A stretch of 40,963 nt of DNA from assembly GCF_016429065.1 (NCBI RefSeq), contig NZ_JAELTX010000041.1:1-40963 (forward strand), given 5' to 3'. Shown piece after piece: positions 18,133 through 25,953 of the stretch. The notes under the pieces are model-generated. The model saw nothing but the letters and a program-made list of their open reading frames with translations. It did no database searches and was not told where the DNA came from. Source of the DNA: Pedobacter sp. ASV17 (GTDB lineage Bacteria > Bacteroidota > Bacteroidia > Sphingobacteriales > Sphingobacteriaceae). The position numbers and the translations under genes are program-made. Numbering within the stretch: position 1 is the stretch's first letter; every line of letters begins with the position of its first letter.

Positions 18133-18484
18133 TATGAAATCTAATTAGTCGAGAAAATATTCTTCATATAAATAGAAAGAGTATCTATCTTGTTTTACTT
18201 TCATTTATGCCAAGTGCATAAGCCACTAGCATTAATTTCATTCCCTTATACATCTTTGATTGAGTAAGTAGTATGGGTTAAATCATCAACCATCATAACC
18301 GTTAAGGGTGATTTAGGCAATTTAAGGTATGTTTGAAAGAAAATTTAGTCCTCTCTGTACCATTACCTTCCCTGCGCTTCAAAGACGAATCCTGCATGCT
18401 GAAAGCGCTCAAAAATGGCAGTTTGCTTTCTGCTCGGATCACCTATATATATGACTGTTATTCTAGAGCTGTTTTGGCTTCTGT
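18133..18484. other. Gene-free AT-rich stretch
   Basis: Between the ahcY upstream palindromes and the hairpin cluster I see no gene. The frames open through 18333-18644 on both strands overlap each other, have no recognisable domain and run across hairpins, so I treat them as chance. Confidence 0.6.
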
Positions 18485-18489
18485 ACTGA

Positions 18490-18508
18490 ACTTTTGCAGA
18501 GCAAAAGT
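18490..18508. repeat. 8-bp hairpin ACTTTTGC/GCAAAAGT
   Basis: ACTTTTGC (18490-18497), three-base loop, GCAAAAGT (18501-18508). A second hairpin GTGCC/GGCAC follows at about 18549-18572. Together with the terminator-like stem at 18574-18598 they make an unusually structured, GC-richer patch in AT-rich spacer DNA. Confidence 0.6.
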
Positions 18509-18573
18509 GCGATATGGGAGATGGGGTTTCCAAAGTTCCGAAGCTCTGGTGCCAGGTGGATCCGAAAGGCACT

Positions 18574-18655
18574 AAAAAGAAAAAGCCCTCATCGGGCTGG
18601 ACAGTTTGGAACGAAACAGGGCTGCTACCTTCGCTGAAATACACACGTAGAGCGC
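18574..18655 (-). ncRNA. Candidate small RNA with intrinsic terminator
   Basis: On the minus strand a TAnnTTTG-like box (18662-18655, TATTTTTG) is followed by about 55 bases and then a rho-independent terminator: AGCCC, five-base loop, GGGCT, then TTTTTCTTTTT (18598-18574). The body contains GCGAAGGTAGCAGCCC, whose AGCAGCC part recalls the 3' side of the SRP RNA tip, but I could not fold a proper SRP helix from it. The AGCCC inside the body could also pair with the terminator's GGGCT, an arrangement that could switch termination. No TTG -33 box was found at the right distance. Presence of a transcript and its identity are both unproven. Confidence 0.35.
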
Positions 18656-18682
18656 AAAAATATAACTCTTAAAGTTTTTGAT

Positions 18683-18719
18683 GTGCGGTTTTTTACGTTA
18701 TTTATACATAAAACCGCAC
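18683..18719. repeat. 10-bp perfect inverted repeat GTGCGGTTTT/AAAACCGCAC
   Basis: Arms at 18683-18692 and 18710-18719 with a 17-base AT-rich loop. T tracts lie inside the stem, not after it, so it is not a standard terminator. It lies between the small-RNA candidate and the amidase gene, where it could be an operator or processing site. Confidence 0.6.
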
Positions 18720-18831
18720 TAAGTTGCATCTTTAATTTATTATTCTTACACTTACATTACCAAACAGTTATCTAAAGAGTCAAGCTTGCTCTTTTTTGCG
18801 TTCATTTTTCAACCAACCAAATAAATTTAAT

Positions 18832-21759
18832 ATGAGAAGAAAATTACCTTTTATTTTAAAAACTATTGTTTTAGTTTTTGCAGTGTCGTTTAACGCCATT
18901 GCACAAGTTAAAAGAACCAACGAAGACTTGATTAAATTGGTAGATAAAAATTTAAGTTCGCCAATAAAAAAACGAGTCTATGGAAACGGGGATGTGTTTT
19001 TGCAAAGAGAGATGAATGACTTTCTTTCAAATACCGACCGCAATCGGAAAGCTGCGATAGAAAAACAAAATCAATCAGCTAAAACCCAAGGAGTAGTTAT
19101 TGAATATGATCATGCTGGCGAAGACCATGAACACCTTGCCGATATTTTAAATCGTCCGCATCCGTCTGTGGCAACAACAGAAAAATATATCGATGACGCA
19201 GCAGCTGAATTTCGAGTGCCTGCAATCATATTGAAAGCTGCAGCTCAGGTACAAAGCAATTGGGCACAAACAGGCCCCTCGTTTTATGGTTCTTACGGAA
19301 TGATGGGTTTAATTGAATCGGATCATATCAAACAAATTACACTTGCTGCAAGTTTGACGAATTTAAGTGTTGACGATATAAAAAATCAAGCCAAAGCAAA
19401 TATTAGAGCCGCAGCTGCGCTATTAGCTCATTATCAAAAAGGCAAACCTACCTCAGCTAATTTAGCGGATTGGTTTGAGGCCACAAGAGATTTGACGGGT
19501 TTAAGCAACGAAGAAATGAAGACTTCGCTAGCCACAAGTTTTTACAATGTGATCAAAAACGGAAGTAAAACGGTATCGCTTTGGAGAGAAATTATTCAAA
19601 TTGACGCTCAATCCATTACTATTCCTGAATATAAAAACGCACCTGAGAAAAAAAACAACAGTGGTAAAAGTGTTGCTAATACAGGCACTGATTATCCAAC
19701 TGCAATAAACAGAATGACTACCTGTAATTATGCTACAGGGCGAAACGGCTATGGCATCGATTACTATTTTGTTCATTATATGGCAACCGGAACTTATGCT
19801 GGTGCAATATCTTGGTTTAGTGATTGTACACGTACTTCACCATCGAGCGCTAATTATTGTATTCGAAATTCTGATGGCGAAATATCGCAGGTAGTGAGAG
19901 AAGGCGACAGAGCTTATGCACAGGGTGTAACTGGTTTCCCACAATGGAATGGTGCAGGCATAAGTACAGAACATGAAGTTTTAGCTACTAACTTGGCCAT
20001 GTGGGATAGCGAACCCATGCTAGTTGCTGCGGCAAACCTAGCGATAGATGTTTGTAATAGAAATAACATTCCAAGAGTAAGAAGAGCAGTTAATGGGGAC
20101 CGTGGCATATATGGTCATAGTGATGTTAAAGCTACCGATTGCCCTAATTTGACTACTGCACGTTGGACAAATTTATTGAACAGAATTGCCGGTGGCGTTG
20201 TAATTCCGTCGGTTTCATTACCAACGCTATACTACATCACAGGTACAGGAGGTTCTAATGTAGTCAATGCGGCTTGGAAAGCCAACACCGAGCCTACATT
20301 GAAAGGATATCGTTTATATTATGCCTTAGACGATGATTTTAGTGGTTGGGCCTTAGCTGCTGATGAATCTACGTTAACAGCCACCACAACAAGTGTCAGT
20401 TTAAACCCAAATCAATTTTTAGTGGTGCCTACAACTACCGCGGTTCATTTTAAACTTACTGCGGTGGTTACCAATGGCGTTAATCCGGATGTTGAAAGTG
20501 CACCAAGTGATGTTTATAGCAGAACTGTAAATGTTACAACGGGGCCAAAGGTTCTTATTGTTGATGCATTTGATCGAGTTAATGATTATAAATCGAGATC
20601 GCACAATTTTGCCTCCATTTATTTTGAAACGTTGCGAGATAATGCCACTATGCGAATTAATTCTGCTGCCGACGAGATGATAGACGCAGGAACTATTTTA
20701 TTAAGTGACTACGATATTGTGTTATGGTTTACCGGTGACGATTCTAGCGCTGACAAAGTCTTTAACGGAACAAATAAAGCAAAAGTTAAAGCTTTCTTGG
20801 ATAATGGGGGAAAACTGCTCATTACAGGATCAGAAATTGCATTCAATTTAGGCCGATCTGCTGCAGCTGAGTACGATTTAAGTTTTATGAATAATTATTT
20901 GAAGGCTACTTATATTAGCGACGGTGTGACCACAGACTATCCTGTGTCGGGCGTAGTAGGAAGTCCATTTGAGGGTGTAACGCTAAACATTGGAGATGGT
21001 TATCTAGCAAGATTTCCTGATAATATTAGCCCTTTCGGCGGCGCAACAACCATTTTAAATTATAATACCGCAGGACGTTTTGCTGGAATTGCCTATAAAG
21101 GTACATTTGGCTCGGGAACAACCCCTGGTGGAATTATTTATCTTGGATTCCCACTAGAAACTATATCTCAAACACAAATTACCGCTTTTATGGCAAAAGC
21201 ATTAGCCTATTTTGAGGTAACTTTGCCAGTTACACTACTTCACTATAATGCAACACTGCAAAACACAGGAGTGGTTAAATTACAGTGGCAAACTGCTTCT
21301 GAAACTAACAACAAAGAATTTATCATCTCCCGATCAGTGGATGGTCAGCAGTTTAATGTTGTTGGTAAAGTGGCAAGTTCTGGAAATACAACAACCGGTA
21401 GTAATTATGTTTTTTATGATAAAAAACCAGTTAATGGTATTAATTATTATCGATTAGAACAACAAGATTTTAACGGTAAACCAACAGATTTGGGGGTACG
21501 ATCGGTTAATGTGTCTTTAGCTGATAACAAAGTAGAGATTTATCCAAACCCAACGCAAGATATCATTAACGTTGCGTTTGTGGCAGGCCTTTATAATCAA
21601 TTACAGCTGATAGATAGCAATGGTAAAATATTAAAACAAATCTCATTAGACAGTTCAATAACCAAAACAGCGGTCAGTTTAAACAATCTAGCTTCGGGCA
21701 TCTACTTGCTAAAATTGAATGGTAATATACCTCTAGTAAAAAAGATTATAAAAAACTAG
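18832..21759 (+). CDS. T9SS-exported N-acetylmuramoyl-L-alanine amidase with N-terminal lysozyme-like region
   Basis: The start is the ATG at 18832, which opens a typical signal peptide (ending NAIAQ); the frame reaches a TTG at 18796 without a better signal. The 975-residue protein has an alpha-helical lysozyme/transglycosylase-like region (about 110-260, with ILKAAAQVQSNW and SYGMMGLIES), a zinc amidase (Amidase_2/PGRP) domain at about 300-460 with ligands His315, His429 and Cys437 (the 8-residue His-Cys gap is that of T7 lysozyme), a fibronectin-like segment, an alpha/beta domain (about 570-790, with DYDIVLWFTGDD and GGKLLITGSEIA), an LPVTL-type beta domain (about 800-895) and a type A sorting domain beginning IYPNPTQD. 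It would cut the lactyl-alanine bond of peptidoglycan outside the cell, suggesting attack on other bacteria or scavenging. It stands alone between two terminators and lies inside the ahcY-promoter repeat pair. Confidence 0.88.
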   Translation: MRRKLPFILKTIVLVFAVSFNAIAQVKRTNEDLIKLVDKNLSSPIKKRVYGNGDVFLQREMNDFLSNTDRNRKAAIEKQNQSAKTQGVVIEYDHAGEDHEHLADILNRPHPSVATTEKYIDDAAAEFRVPAIILKAAAQVQSNWAQTGPSFYGSYGMMGLIESDHIKQITLAASLTNLSVDDIKNQAKANIRAAAALLAHYQKGKPTSANLADWFEATRDLTGLSNEEMKTSLATSFYNVIKNGSKTVSLWREIIQIDAQSITIPEYKNAPEKKNNSGKSVANTGTDYPTAINRMTTCNYATGRNGYGIDYYFVHYMATGTYAGAISWFSDCTRTSPSSANYCIRNSDGEISQVVREGDRAYAQGVTGFPQWNGAGISTEHEVLATNLAMWDSEPMLVAAANLAIDVCNRNNIPRVRRAVNGDRGIYGHSDVKATDCPNLTTARWTNLLNRIAGGVVIPSVSLPTLYYITGTGGSNVVNAAWKANTEPTLKGYRLYYALDDDFSGWALAADESTLTATTTSVSLNPNQFLVVPTTTAVHFKLTAVVTNGVNPDVESAPSDVYSRTVNVTTGPKVLIVDAFDRVNDYKSRSHNFASIYFETLRDNATMRINSAADEMIDAGTILLSDYDIVLWFTGDDSSADKVFNGTNKAKVKAFLDNGGKLLITGSEIAFNLGRSAAAEYDLSFMNNYLKATYISDGVTTDYPVSGVVGSPFEGVTLNIGDGYLARFPDNISPFGGATTILNYNTAGRFAGIAYKGTFGSGTTPGGIIYLGFPLETISQTQITAFMAKALAYFEVTLPVTLLHYNATLQNTGVVKLQWQTASETNNKEFIISRSVDGQQFNVVGKVASSGNTTTGSNYVFYDKKPVNGINYYRLEQQDFNGKPTDLGVRSVNVSLADNKVEIYPNPTQDIINVAFVAGLYNQLQLIDSNGKILKQISLDSSITKTAVSLNNLASGIYLLKLNGNIPLVKKIIKN

Positions 21760-21774
21760 CGTTAATGATTTTTA

Positions 21775-21807
21775 AAAATACCGTAGGGGTTAATCCTACG
21801 GTATTTT
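21775..21807. terminator. Strong 13-bp terminator after the amidase gene
   Basis: AAAATACCGTAGG (21775-21787), loop GGTTAAT, CCTACGGTATTTT (21795-21807); the match is perfect and TTGTTT follows. The symmetric A/T ends would also stop leftward transcripts arriving from the copied ahcY promoter. Confidence 0.9.
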
Positions 21808-22463
21808 GTTTAATGATGGCATTAAACTTTTAAAATACTCACCGACATAAAATTTTAAAATAAGTAAATTATTTTTTGGGAGAATTAAATCTATAATTCT
21901 ACTATTTTTTGTCTACGATGTTTCTACTTCTTCCTTTCAGGTTGTCTTTTTTCTTCTGGAACATTTCCTAAAAGGTTGTTTTTTGTTCGTTCAAAGTGGT
22001 ATTTCGGTCCCTGTATGTTACAACGTGTTCAGTAAATCTTATGGTTTTTAGTAGCTTGGGTCGCCCCACATAGATTCGTTTAGATGCAAACAAGATTGCG
22101 GTATTTAGCTTATTCTTGTATCCTCCTATCCTAAGAAATAGCTGCTTTTGCTTTGTAAAAGCCCTATGTTGCCCACAAAAGCACTTGTAGGGACTGTAAA
22201 ACCTAAGCAAGTTAAGTGTCCAAGTTGATTATCCTTTAAAAGCAGAATTTCAGCGGCTAAGAATCTCTTTCGCCGTGATGAGAACACATTATCAATTAAT
22301 CTTTCAGGTAAGTTTAAAGCTGCTTAAAATCAGTCGATTGAACACTTTTTGACGAAAATTAGTGCCAGTTTGTAACGTTAGATGTGGCCAGTTTCGAAAT
22401 AATCTACAGAATGGCGTTATTTTGTGTTTTTTTAAGTAATGCTTTGATTTATTTTAAAGGCTG
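21808..22463. other. Gene-free stretch, possibly a decayed remnant
   Basis: No convincing gene is seen in about 650 bases. One 80-codon frame (21968-22210, minus) has no recognisable domain and no obvious start signals. The stretch lies between the amidase terminator and the copied ahcY promoter, so it would be transcribed leftward if that promoter works. Confidence 0.5.
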
Positions 22464-22517
22464 TTAGCATGTTTTTGTCGTGTTATGGTAGGTGGTTTTT
22501 ATCACTACTGATGACAT
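22464..22517 (-). pseudogene. 17-codon ORF beginning with the first codons of ahcY
   Basis: Reading left from the copied promoter, ATG and three further codons (M-S-S-V) match the start of ahcY; homology then stops and the frame runs 13 more codons to TAA. It is either an ahcY fragment left by rearrangement or a tiny leader ORF. No function is claimed. Confidence 0.5.
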
Positions 22518-22660
22518 ATTGGTTTTGTTTAGAATTTGAGCAGCAAAGTTATGTGATATGGTTGTGAAAGCAAGATGTAAAGCATCGCCATTTGTAAATG
22601 GTAAAACATAAGCTGGAAGGTTGCAAGTGTTTGTTTTACAGTGTTTTTGTTTGGTTTAAA
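22505..22660. repeat. Copy B of the ahcY-promoter direct repeat
   Basis: It matches 17951-18106 at about 87% by hand alignment, same orientation. Conservation is highest over the leader and promoter boxes and lowest over the upstream palindrome (the 22595-22622 part), so the operator-like element is lost while the core promoter survives. Confidence 0.9.
22544..22573 (-). promoter_or_regulatory. Copied ahcY promoter, both boxes intact
   Basis: On the minus strand TTG (22573-22571), 19 bases, TAACTTTG (22551-22544). It points at a region without a recognised gene. Confidence 0.55.
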
Positions 22661-22707
22661 AAGGATATATTTAATAAATAAATTAAATCATTTAAATTAA
22701 TCACAAC

Positions 22708-23445
22708 ATGAAAAAAATCTTTAATGTGTCGGTAGTACTACTACTAACTGTTTTACTTGGTTGTAAACATGATGCTCTTGTAAGTAAAGAAGACCTCTCC
22801 ATTAATCTCAAAGACAAAACTAAATCTGACAACACTACTCCGTGTTTTACGATAGACGATTTAGATTGTGACGGTATTACCGATAGTTTGGATAACTGCC
22901 CTGAAACTTATAACCCTAATCAAGAAGATACAGATGGCGATGGTATTGGGGATGTATGCGATCCTACTCCATATGGTAATGGGTCGCCAGGTGGATCGGG
23001 TACATCAGGTTATGTATCAGCAGCAACCTATTATAATAATTACTGTGTTGTAAATGGAATTCTGGATTATAATTGTGGCTTGGCGAGGGGAATAAAGGAA
23101 GTGTTAGAAGAAACCCCGCCAATATTTGCAAATACTACTGTTTATGCAACTACAACTAAGTATTTTAAAATCGATACAGTTTCGGGAACTACAACACAAG
23201 CGGGCGACGCTACCTATTGTGCTTCAAAAGAATGTTATGTTACTATTGGTGCTTTAGAGTTATCAAATGATCCATTTTTAATTCGTCAAGCTAATGTAGA
23301 TTGGTTGAACGGAAAAACAACTTATATCGATGGTTTGAAAGCTGATTATCCAAATTTATCTAGTTACTACAATGGTTACAGGGCTGGGGTTGTTGAAGGC
23401 TTTTGGTTTTATGGAAACAACTTGACAACATTCCAAATTCCTTAG
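22708..23445 (+). CDS. Lipoprotein with thrombospondin type 3 calcium-binding repeats
   Basis: A 245-residue protein with a lipoprotein signal (lipobox ending LLGC). Residues 50-90 form thrombospondin type 3 repeats: DLDCDGITDSLDNCPETYNP followed by DTDGDGIGDVCD, with regularly spaced Asp/Asn for calcium and a Cys pair. A Gly/Ser linker follows, then a C-terminal region of about 140 residues with four further Cys and many aromatic residues that I do not recognise. There is no OmpA domain, which often follows such repeats in Bacteroidota. It is predicted to sit on the cell surface or the inner face of the outer membrane. The gene is monocistronic and ends at a strong terminator; its upstream region begins directly at the end of the copied ahcY-promoter repeat. 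Function unknown. Confidence 0.8.
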   Translation: MKKIFNVSVVLLLTVLLGCKHDALVSKEDLSINLKDKTKSDNTTPCFTIDDLDCDGITDSLDNCPETYNPNQEDTDGDGIGDVCDPTPYGNGSPGGSGTSGYVSAATYYNNYCVVNGILDYNCGLARGIKEVLEETPPIFANTTVYATTTKYFKIDTVSGTTTQAGDATYCASKECYVTIGALELSNDPFLIRQANVDWLNGKTTYIDGLKADYPNLSSYYNGYRAGVVEGFWFYGNNLTTFQIP

Positions 23446-23460
23446 GATATATAATTAAAC

Positions 23461-23494
23461 AAAAAGCGTAGCTGAATGATCGGCTACGCTTTTT
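23461..23494. terminator. Bidirectional terminator between converging genes
   Basis: AAAAAGCGTAGC (23461-23472), 10-base loop, GCTACGCTTTTT (23483-23494), perfect 12-bp stem. It serves the lipoprotein gene from the left and the DUF1080 gene (stop at 23514) from the right. Confidence 0.9.
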
Positions 23495-23513
23495 TATGTT
23501 TTTATAGAAACTG

Positions 23514-24275
23514 CTACAACTCCCTTATCCAAATATTTCTAAAGCTAATCGGCTCACTTGGGTCGCCATGATCCTGCAATTTGATAGGGCAGGCGCCATG
23601 TGCTTTTTTATAAGATGGAGCACCAATATACTGTGTAGGTCCGGTAAGTGTGGTGTTATTTTGCACTAACACACCATTAAAAAATACCGTTACCCTTGCT
23701 GGCGTGTTTAAGGAGCCGTCTGCTTTAAAAGTAGGGGCTGTCCAAATCACATCATAAGTTTGCCATTCGCCTGGTTTTTTATTAGCATTGGCCAAAGGCG
23801 CAAACTGTTTGTAAATGCTACCTGCTTGTCCGTTCACATAAGTATCGTTGTTATAGTTGTCCAAAATTTGTAGCTCATAACCGTCATCGCCGCCACCGGT
23901 AGAAGCTAAAAATAGACCACTATTTCCCCTCCCTTGACCTTTACCCGTAATGTTGGTAGGAATTTTCCATTCCAAATGCAATTGGTAGTTTAAAAATGAT
24001 TTCTTGGTTTGGATATTGCCAGTGCCTTTTTTCACGGTAAACGCACCATCGGCAACGGTCCATTGTGCGGGCTTGCTATGGTCTTTTACAGAAATCCATT
24101 GATCTAAGTTTTTGCCATCAAAAAGAATGAGGGCATCAGAAGGCGCATCGGCAAAATGGGCGCCAGTGCTTACTTTTGGAGGCACAGGCTTGTAAACTTC
24201 GGTATCTTCGGGCTTTTGAGCATAGGCATTAAACGCCAACAACGGTAATACAAGTAAGATCAAACGTTTCATCAT
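23514..24275 (-). CDS. DUF1080 (3-keto-disaccharide hydrolase-type) secreted protein
   Basis: A 253-residue protein with a signal peptide (cleavage after NAYAQ) and one concanavalin-like DUF1080 domain from about residue 45 to the end. Markers are ALILFDGKNLDQW, FLNYQLHLEWKIP, GNSGLFLAS, GYELQILDNYNN and the terminal PISFRNIWIREL. Family knowledge: DUF1080 proteins are widespread in Bacteroidota and Planctomycetes; some hydrolyse 3-keto-glycosides, while most are uncharacterised. A periplasmic location is likely, with no lipobox. It is monocistronic and, by distance, not part of the xylan locus. An ATG one codon downstream (24272) is an equally good start. Confidence 0.93.
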   Translation of the reverse strand: MMKRLILLVLPLLAFNAYAQKPEDTEVYKPVPPKVSTGAHFADAPSDALILFDGKNLDQWISVKDHSKPAQWTVADGAFTVKKGTGNIQTKKSFLNYQLHLEWKIPTNITGKGQGRGNSGLFLASTGGGDDGYELQILDNYNNDTYVNGQAGSIYKQFAPLANANKKPGEWQTYDVIWTAPTFKADGSLNTPARVTVFFNGVLVQNNTTLTGPTQYIGAPSYKKAHGACPIKLQDHGDPSEPISFRNIWIREL

Positions 24276-24360
24276 TTTAAATATTTAATAGAAAAACAAT
24301 CCAATAATTAATAAACGGCATAGGAGTAATTAACAGGCAATTTAATATTTTAGCAGCTAA

Positions 24361-24714
24361 ATGAAAGGTATACCAGTTGTATTTTTTTTATTGCTAGTTG
24401 GTGGGGGCAGTGGGGTAATCCATTGGCTAGAAAATCATTTGCTGTCGTGCCCTTTTAAAAAATGGACGGGTGTTGATTGTCCTGGCTGTGGTTTGCAGCG
24501 GTCATTTGTGGCCTTGCTAAAAGGTGATGTGTGGATGTCTTTTAAATTATATCCTGCTACTTTGCCTATTTTGGCCCTGTGCATTTTTACCATTCTTCAT
24601 TTGAAATTTGATTTTAAAAACGGTGCATTCCTCATCAAGCTGATGTATATCTTTGCTACCGTCATTATTGTAACGAGTTATATTTATAAGATTTATCACC
24701 ACCAATTATTCTAA
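24361..24714 (+). CDS. DUF2752 small membrane protein
   Basis: A 117-residue membrane protein. The family signature is plain: CPFKKWTGVDCPGCGLQRSF at residues 30-50, placing a Cys-rich loop after the first hydrophobic segment, followed by two more transmembrane helices (about 60-80 and 95-115). Family knowledge: DUF2752 proteins are common in Bacteroidota and Actinobacteria and have no firmly known function. The next gene starts 5 bases after the stop and encodes another small membrane protein of the CCC-motif type; this pairing suggests they act together, but no role can be inferred. Confidence 0.9.
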   Translation: MKGIPVVFFLLLVGGGSGVIHWLENHLLSCPFKKWTGVDCPGCGLQRSFVALLKGDVWMSFKLYPATLPILALCIFTILHLKFDFKNGAFLIKLMYIFATVIIVTSYIYKIYHHQLF

Positions 24715-24718
24715 AAAG

Positions 24719-25216
24719 ATGTCAGAGGAACAAGAAGGTCAAGCGCAAAATAGCCAACCAAGCCAAGAAAATTCACAGAACCCACAAAACCCGCAGTGGC
24801 AACAAAACCCACAAGGTTATCAGAATTTTAGTCAGCCTAATCCAAACAACCCTTATCCTCCTTATGGTGGTGGTTTTGGTGGCATGCAAATGGCTTTGCC
24901 CAATGCAACCATCGTTTTGGTATTAGGGATTTTATCCATTGTGGCCTGTTGCTGTTTCTACGGCTTGGTAGGGGTGGTATTGGGAGTTGTAGCTTTGATT
25001 TTGAGTAAAAAGGATAAGGAAAACTATTTGGCCAACATGAATTATTATACCTTAAGTTCCTATAAGAACTTAAATGCGGGCCGTGTTTGTGCTATTATCG
25101 GTTTAATCTTAAGTGGGCTAATATTACTGTTGTGTATCGTATTTGCTATCTTCTTTGGCTTTAACACCCTTACTGATGAAGAGACCTTGAAACAATTTCT
25201 AAGGGAGTTGCAATAG
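24719..25216 (+). CDS. CCC-motif membrane protein (DUF4190-like)
   Basis: A 165-residue protein. Residues 1-60 are a low-complexity cytoplasmic tail rich in Gln, Asn and Pro with short QNPQ-like repeats. Two hydrophobic hairpin segments follow: one at about 63-95 with the triple Cys (VACCCFYGL) and one at about 118-150. They are separated by a polar loop carrying NAGRVCAIIG, which recurs in DUF4190-type proteins. It starts 5 bases after the DUF2752 gene and is presumably co-transcribed with it. Function unknown. Confidence 0.85.
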   Translation: MSEEQEGQAQNSQPSQENSQNPQNPQWQQNPQGYQNFSQPNPNNPYPPYGGGFGGMQMALPNATIVLVLGILSIVACCCFYGLVGVVLGVVALILSKKDKENYLANMNYYTLSSYKNLNAGRVCAIIGLILSGLILLLCIVFAIFFGFNTLTDEETLKQFLRELQ

Positions 25217-25322
25217 TATTTGGTGCTGAAAATTGATAGTAAAGCACAGTTGGTTAAACATCATTTGAATGTTAAACTTAATTGCCAAATAGCCAAAGTG
25301 ATAGAATGATTGACAAAATCAC

Positions 25323-25330
25323 TATTTTTG
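25323..25330 (+). promoter_or_regulatory. -7 box for the bacilliredoxin gene
   Basis: TATTTTTG matches TAnnTTTG and ends 23 bases before the ATG at 25354. A good TTG at the expected 19-21 base distance was not found, so the assignment is tentative. Confidence 0.4.
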
Positions 25331-25353
25331 TAGCCATATTTTAAAAAATAGTT

Positions 25354-25764
25354 ATGTATCCAGAATATTTAGTAGAGCCAATGCGTGCCGAATTAACGAA
25401 CGTTGGTTTTGATGAGTTGAAAACTCCTGAAGAGGTTGATGCTGCAATTAATAGCGAAGGCACTGTGTTTGTAGTGGTAAACTCTGTTTGTGGCTGTGCT
25501 GCTGCCAATGCTCGTCCTGCGGCTAAGTTAGCGGCTGCCAATGCAAAACACCCAACCAAATTGGTAACTGTTTTTGCGGGCATGGAAAAAGATGCGGTAG
25601 ATAAAGCAAGATCATACATGGCACCTTTCCCTCCATCTTCACCTTCAATGGCATTGTTTAAAGATGGTAAATTGGTGCACATTATTGAGCGTCATCAAAT
25701 TGAAGGCAGACCAGCACAAATGATTGCCGAAAACCTAATTGGTGCATTTGAGCAATATTGCTAG
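25354..25764 (+). CDS. Bacilliredoxin, BrxA/BrxB (YphP/YqiW) family
   Basis: A 136-residue thioredoxin-fold protein with the family's CGC active site (Cys46-Gly-Cys48, in VNSVCGCAAANARPA) and the MAPFPPSSPSMALFKDGKLV segment that carries the cis-Pro loop. The length is normal for the family. Family knowledge: in Firmicutes these proteins remove bacillithiol from oxidised proteins; Bacteroidota encode close homologues, and a general thiol-disulfide role is the safer statement. The start at 25354 is supported by the conserved opening MYPEYLVEPMRAEL. It is monocistronic with a terminator beginning 13 bases past the stop. Confidence 0.95.
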   Translation: MYPEYLVEPMRAELTNVGFDELKTPEEVDAAINSEGTVFVVVNSVCGCAAANARPAAKLAAANAKHPTKLVTVFAGMEKDAVDKARSYMAPFPPSSPSMALFKDGKLVHIIERHQIEGRPAQMIAENLIGAFEQYC

Positions 25765-25776
25765 TTCATAGATAAA

Positions 25777-25829
25777 AAATAAAGGAGCAAAGATTAAAGA
25801 GTGATCTCTAATTTTTGCTCCTTTTTATT
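25777..25829 (+). terminator. Terminator after the bacilliredoxin gene
   Basis: The arms AAAGGAGCAAA (25781-25791) and TTTGCTCCTTT (25814-25824) extend outward through A/T pairs. T-rich sequence follows. Confidence 0.8.
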
Positions 25830-25845
25830 TAAAAGAGTTTTCACT

Positions 25846-25953
25846 TTCTGCCTTAAGCTTTTACTCTTAACTCTCTACTTTTAACTTTATACTCTTCGTC
25901 TTTATTCTTTGCTCCTTACTCCTTATCCCTTGCTCCTTATTCCTTGCTCTCCT
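25846..25953. repeat. Pyrimidine-rich degenerate CTCCTTA-type tract
   Basis: About 100 bases of almost pure C/T on the plus strand, made of degenerate units such as TTGCTCCTTA, TTCCTTGCTC and CTCTTAACTC. Several contain the TTTGCTCCTT of the adjacent terminator arm, suggesting slippage from that seed. It ends at the stop end of the cdaA gene. Confidence 0.65.

Noticed and set aside
18333..18644. Overlapping frames on both strands (80 and 93 codons)
   Set aside because: They overlap each other, carry no recognisable domain or signal peptide and run through several hairpins and a terminator; the stretch fits structured noncoding DNA better.
18574..18655. Firm call as SRP RNA (ffs)
   Set aside because: Only AGCAGCC and nearby bases resemble the SRP tip; I could not pair the two long strands, so it is left as an unnamed candidate.
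18796..18831. Upstream TTG start for the amidase gene
   Set aside because: It adds residues before a clear signal peptide that begins MRRKLPF at 18832.
21968..22210. 80-codon minus-strand frame
   Set aside because: No domain, no signal and unusual composition; it lies in a stretch that looks decayed.
25341..25682. 113-codon frame antisense to bacilliredoxin
   Set aside because: A shadow of the Ala-rich coding strand; the sense protein has a clear family active site.
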